From: Lycium barbarum
Taxonomy: Eukaryota; Streptophyta; Magnoliopsida; Solanales; Solanaceae
DNA: 64,000 nt
Direction of reading: 5' to 3'
Assembly (NCBI RefSeq): GCF_019175385.1
Contig: NC_083345.1
Coordinates: 13,416,027 to 13,480,026 of the forward strand
Every line of letters begins with the position of its first letter. The stretch's first letter is position 1. Below the pieces are notes generated by a model that saw only the letters and a program-made list of their open reading frames with translations, searched no databases and was not told where the DNA came from. The position numbers were made by a program, and so were the translations under genes. Shown here piece by piece: positions 61,174 through 64,000 of this stretch.

Positions 61174-62924
61174 ATGGGGAAAACAGGTAGGTGGATAAAG
61201 AGCTTCTTGACAGGAAAAAAAGATAAAGAGAAAGAAAAATTCGAAGGAGAGAAGAACACAAATAATCATCACCAAAACTGTACTACTAGCAATGAGCAAC
61301 CAACAACACCAATTTCAGTCCCTTCCACAACTCCTAAAGAGAAGAAGAGGTGGAGTTTCAGGAGGTCATCAGCCACCCCACCAGGTCATAGTGGCCCCGA
61401 CATCATCGCCACCACCCCACCACCAGCAAAACACGAATTTCTTGATTCGGAAAATGACCATAAGAAGCATGCCTTGGCTGTGGCTGCTGCAACGGCCGCA
61501 GCTGCTGATGCAGCTGCGGCCGCTGCCAAGGCTGCAGTAGCAGCAATCCAAGTCGCTGCTGCTGCTAGAGCCTCTGCACTTGAACAGGCTTCGGCTCTCA
61601 AGATTCAAGCAGTTTTCCGCGGTTATTTGGTAATATGCAATTTTCACTTAATTGTAACAATTTTTTCTGATATAACATCCAAGATTACATTTTTATGCAA
61701 CTGTTGCATTGGTAACTTATGCAGGCAAGAAAAGCCTTGAATGCACTAAAAGGACTAGTGAAGTTGCAGGCCTTAGTGAGAGGACATTTAGTAAGAAAAC
61801 AGACTGCTGCTACTCTTAGATGTATGCAAGCATTGGTAACTGTTCAAGCTCGAGCTCGAGCCCAAAGAATAAGAATGGCTGAAGATGAAAATCCCAACCA
61901 TCCAAGGCAATCTGTTCACAGAAAATCTACGCAGGACAACAGATTTAGGCACTCATATCAAGTATGTCTCACATTTTCATTTTCCTTCCATGAAAATTTT
62001 CACGTCCTACATTTGATGCACAATTTAATGTTATATGACTAAAACAAGGAACCCTTTTATCTAATGCTCCGTTTGGTCAATGTGAACCATTAGGAATATG
62101 AAGAGGACATCAAGATTGTCGAAATGGATCTAGGTGAATCAAAGGGTAGCACAAAGAGTAGAACTAGCTACTCAAACCAAGGCCAAACAGAGAGAACAGA
62201 ACAAAGATTTTCACCACACAAGGGATACTCAAATCAAGAATATCAACACATTTCTCCAGCACCATCAGCTATAACAGATCAAAGCCCAAGAGCCTGTAGT
62301 GGCCACTTTGAAGACTTCTCATATGGGACAGCGCAAAGCAGCCCTCAGTACTACAGTGCAATGTCAAAACCCGATCCATCAAGAATCCCATTCTCGTATG
62401 CTCGTTCAGAGTATGCAGAACAAGAATCCCTTTACAATGAGTATCCTCAATTTTATCCGAGTTACATGGCGAATACTAAGTCATCGATGGCTAAAGCTCG
62501 ATCCCATAGTGCCCCAAAACAACGTCCTGAATCATTCGAGAGGCAACCAAGTGCCAGGCGAAGGCCATCAATAGAAGGACGAAATGTGCCAAGGGCTGTG
62601 AGAATGCAGAGATCATCTTCACATGTTGGATCCACAACTCAAAATTATCAGTACCCTTGGTCCATCAAGCTTGATAAATCAAATATTTCAATCAAAGATA
62701 GTGAATGTGGATCAAATTACAGTGTCCTTACTACTCAAGCTAATTACTGCAGATCACTTTTTGGCTTCGACGTAAGTGCCATCCTGCAACTATAACAGTT
62801 TCATTGTCAGTGTATATAAGTTAAATCCGCAGTAAATTATCACAACAATGATTTTAACATAAATATTTATTTGTCTTTTCTTTTTTCTTGATTTTGATTT
62901 CAGGATCCGGAACATAGGTACTAA
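61174..62924 (+). CDS. IQD: IQ-domain (IQD/IQ67) calmodulin-binding protein
   Basis: Four exons: 61174-61629, 61725-61961, 62094-62771 and 62904-62924. All introns are GT-AG and phase 0, with 463 residues. I chose the ATG at 61174 ([16 protein letters not shown], the usual IQD N-terminus); the open frame extends three codons upstream without another ATG. A basic N-terminus and a long Ala-rich stretch (about residues 100-140) precede the IQ67 region. The first IQ motif, IQAVFRGYL, is split from ARKAL by intron 1, the position conserved in the family. The second ([13 protein letters not shown]) and third ([15 protein letters not shown]) follow. Exon 3 contains a DUF4005-like segment ([20 protein letters not shown], about residues 355-375) and many Ser/Arg. 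The last exon adds only DPEHRY. IQD proteins bind calmodulin and associate with microtubules or the plasma membrane; the exact member is not identified. It stands alone, with no sign of damage. Confidence 0.93.
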
Positions 62925-64000
62925 CTGCATAACACAGAATGGATCAGCACAGGAATCTTCAGCAAGAAAAAGAAAATTGGAGAAAGTAATTAACAAAGGG
63001 AGTTCTAAGTGCAAAACATGTCAAGTAATTTTGACAAATTTCTATTTCTAGTACTGAAGCTCTTTACATGTAGAGTTCAATTTGTTTGTTTAATTAACTA
63101 CTTTTTTTTTTGGGGGATTTTTCTGCTGTTTTGCATCTATGTGTTCGATGGTGTTTTTAACTTGTTTCCCCGTTCAAATTTAGAATTCAGCTGAGGAAGA
63201 ATTGTAAGGTAACTGTAATGATAAGTTGTTCATACTCATTTACTTTTTTTTTTTTTTTTTTGTGCGTGTATGTGACAGTGTGAGGAGATGAAGATTCGAC
63301 TACTAGTAATATTTTATATTCCCTTGATGAAGATGTTATATTGATATTCAAATATTAATAATTTTATTGATTTGATCTGAATACACAATCTGAAAACTTT
63401 TGGGTCTCGTTTCGTCCAAGTACTTGAAAGCAAATTCTAAGATAAACGCTCTTTTTCAAGAGTAAACTAGTATAGAATATCAAAAAAAAAATTATAAAGC
63501 GGGTAATGACATTTTAAAGTGCGATTTTTTTTTGTTTTTTTGTTTCCCATACGTTCGCTATCAGTTTTGGGGCCTCAAGCAATGCAGATTCGTGTCGTGT
63601 ATGTCCCGTTAAAGGGGAAGGTACTTTCTACCAAGCGTGGTCTAAGTTTTCTAAAAAGGCTTATCTGGACCGTAGTCTAAAAGGTCCATAAATTGACCGA
63701 GGAATAAAAAGAGGGTCATTTACCAAATAGTTATCCAGAAAGAGACAACCGTGCAAAAATTCCACCTTCTAGTGCCATGTTATCCAATGACTCATTTATT
63801 TACCATCACGATTCAATTATAATGTATTTAGTGAATGAAAATAATTAGAGATCACTTATAAGTTATACTTTTTAAAAATGGAAAAATTATTTGATCCACG
63901 AAGAACTACACGATTTATGGTTCGTTGACTAAAATCAGATGTCAAATTACACCCATTGACCATGGAAATGGGTGATCTTGAACTTTTGACCTCTTCTGCC
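62925..64000 (+). other. IQD 3' UTR and downstream intergenic DNA
   Basis: Includes the probable 3' UTR up to about 63360, with a poly-T tract at 63243-63260 and AATAATTTTA-like A/T-rich sequence near 63355 that could serve for polyadenylation. Beyond this is non-coding DNA to the window end. Confidence 0.4.

Overview
The window is AT-rich nuclear DNA from a flowering plant. Introns have GT-AG borders, intergenic space is long, and the sequence is dense in plant transposons: Ty3/gypsy Athila, very long LTRs, Stowaway- and hAT-type MITEs, and an L1-type LINE tail. Several short repeats look like ones common in Solanaceae (for example GGTTCGGTT-rich elements and CAGTGGCGGAGC-type MITEs), so a solanaceous species is my best guess. 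Nothing in the sequence fixes the species.

There are two kinds of host gene. (1) Three tandem paralogues on the minus strand, at 3967-6532 (A), 12991-15935 (B) and 21063-23754 (C), encode small secreted proteins with two EGF-like modules. Each has a signal peptide exon, then EGF-EGF on phase-1 exons, and a hydrophobic C-terminal exon that suggests a GPI anchor. A looks intact. B has lost the last exon. C carries a 2-bp frameshift in the last exon that rewrites the hydrophobic tail. (2) One calmodulin-binding IQD-family gene lies on the plus strand at 61174-62924, with four exons and 463 residues.

The EGF cluster sits in a segmental duplication. Unit A (about 3131-11995) is homologous to unit C (about 16205-54773). 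B is a partial unit squeezed between them, mosaic between A-like and C-like sequence. Unit C has been stretched by insertions whose empty sites can be read in unit A. One is a 4.0-kb element with a 9-bp target duplication (16425-20452). One is a 0.7-kb hAT-like element (24082-24791). The largest is a 25.2-kb nest (25950-51134).

The nest, from outside in, is as follows. A GGTTTGGTT-rich element received a minus-strand Athila-type Ty3/gypsy retrotransposon (25983-50748). Its 5' LTR, tRNA-Asp primer site, gag, protease, RT, RNase H, integrase, env-like ORF, polypurine tract and truncated 3' LTR can all be located. The Athila was then hit by three long TG...CA, 5-bp-TSD elements that look like solo LTRs (31974-36977, 39760-43131, 43605-47205) and by one hAT-type MITE (30263-30967). 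All its coding regions are broken.

The left edge (1-770) is a G/C-skewed, poly-A/poly-T minisatellite-like array. The stretch from 54774 to 61173 is intergenic DNA with MITEs.
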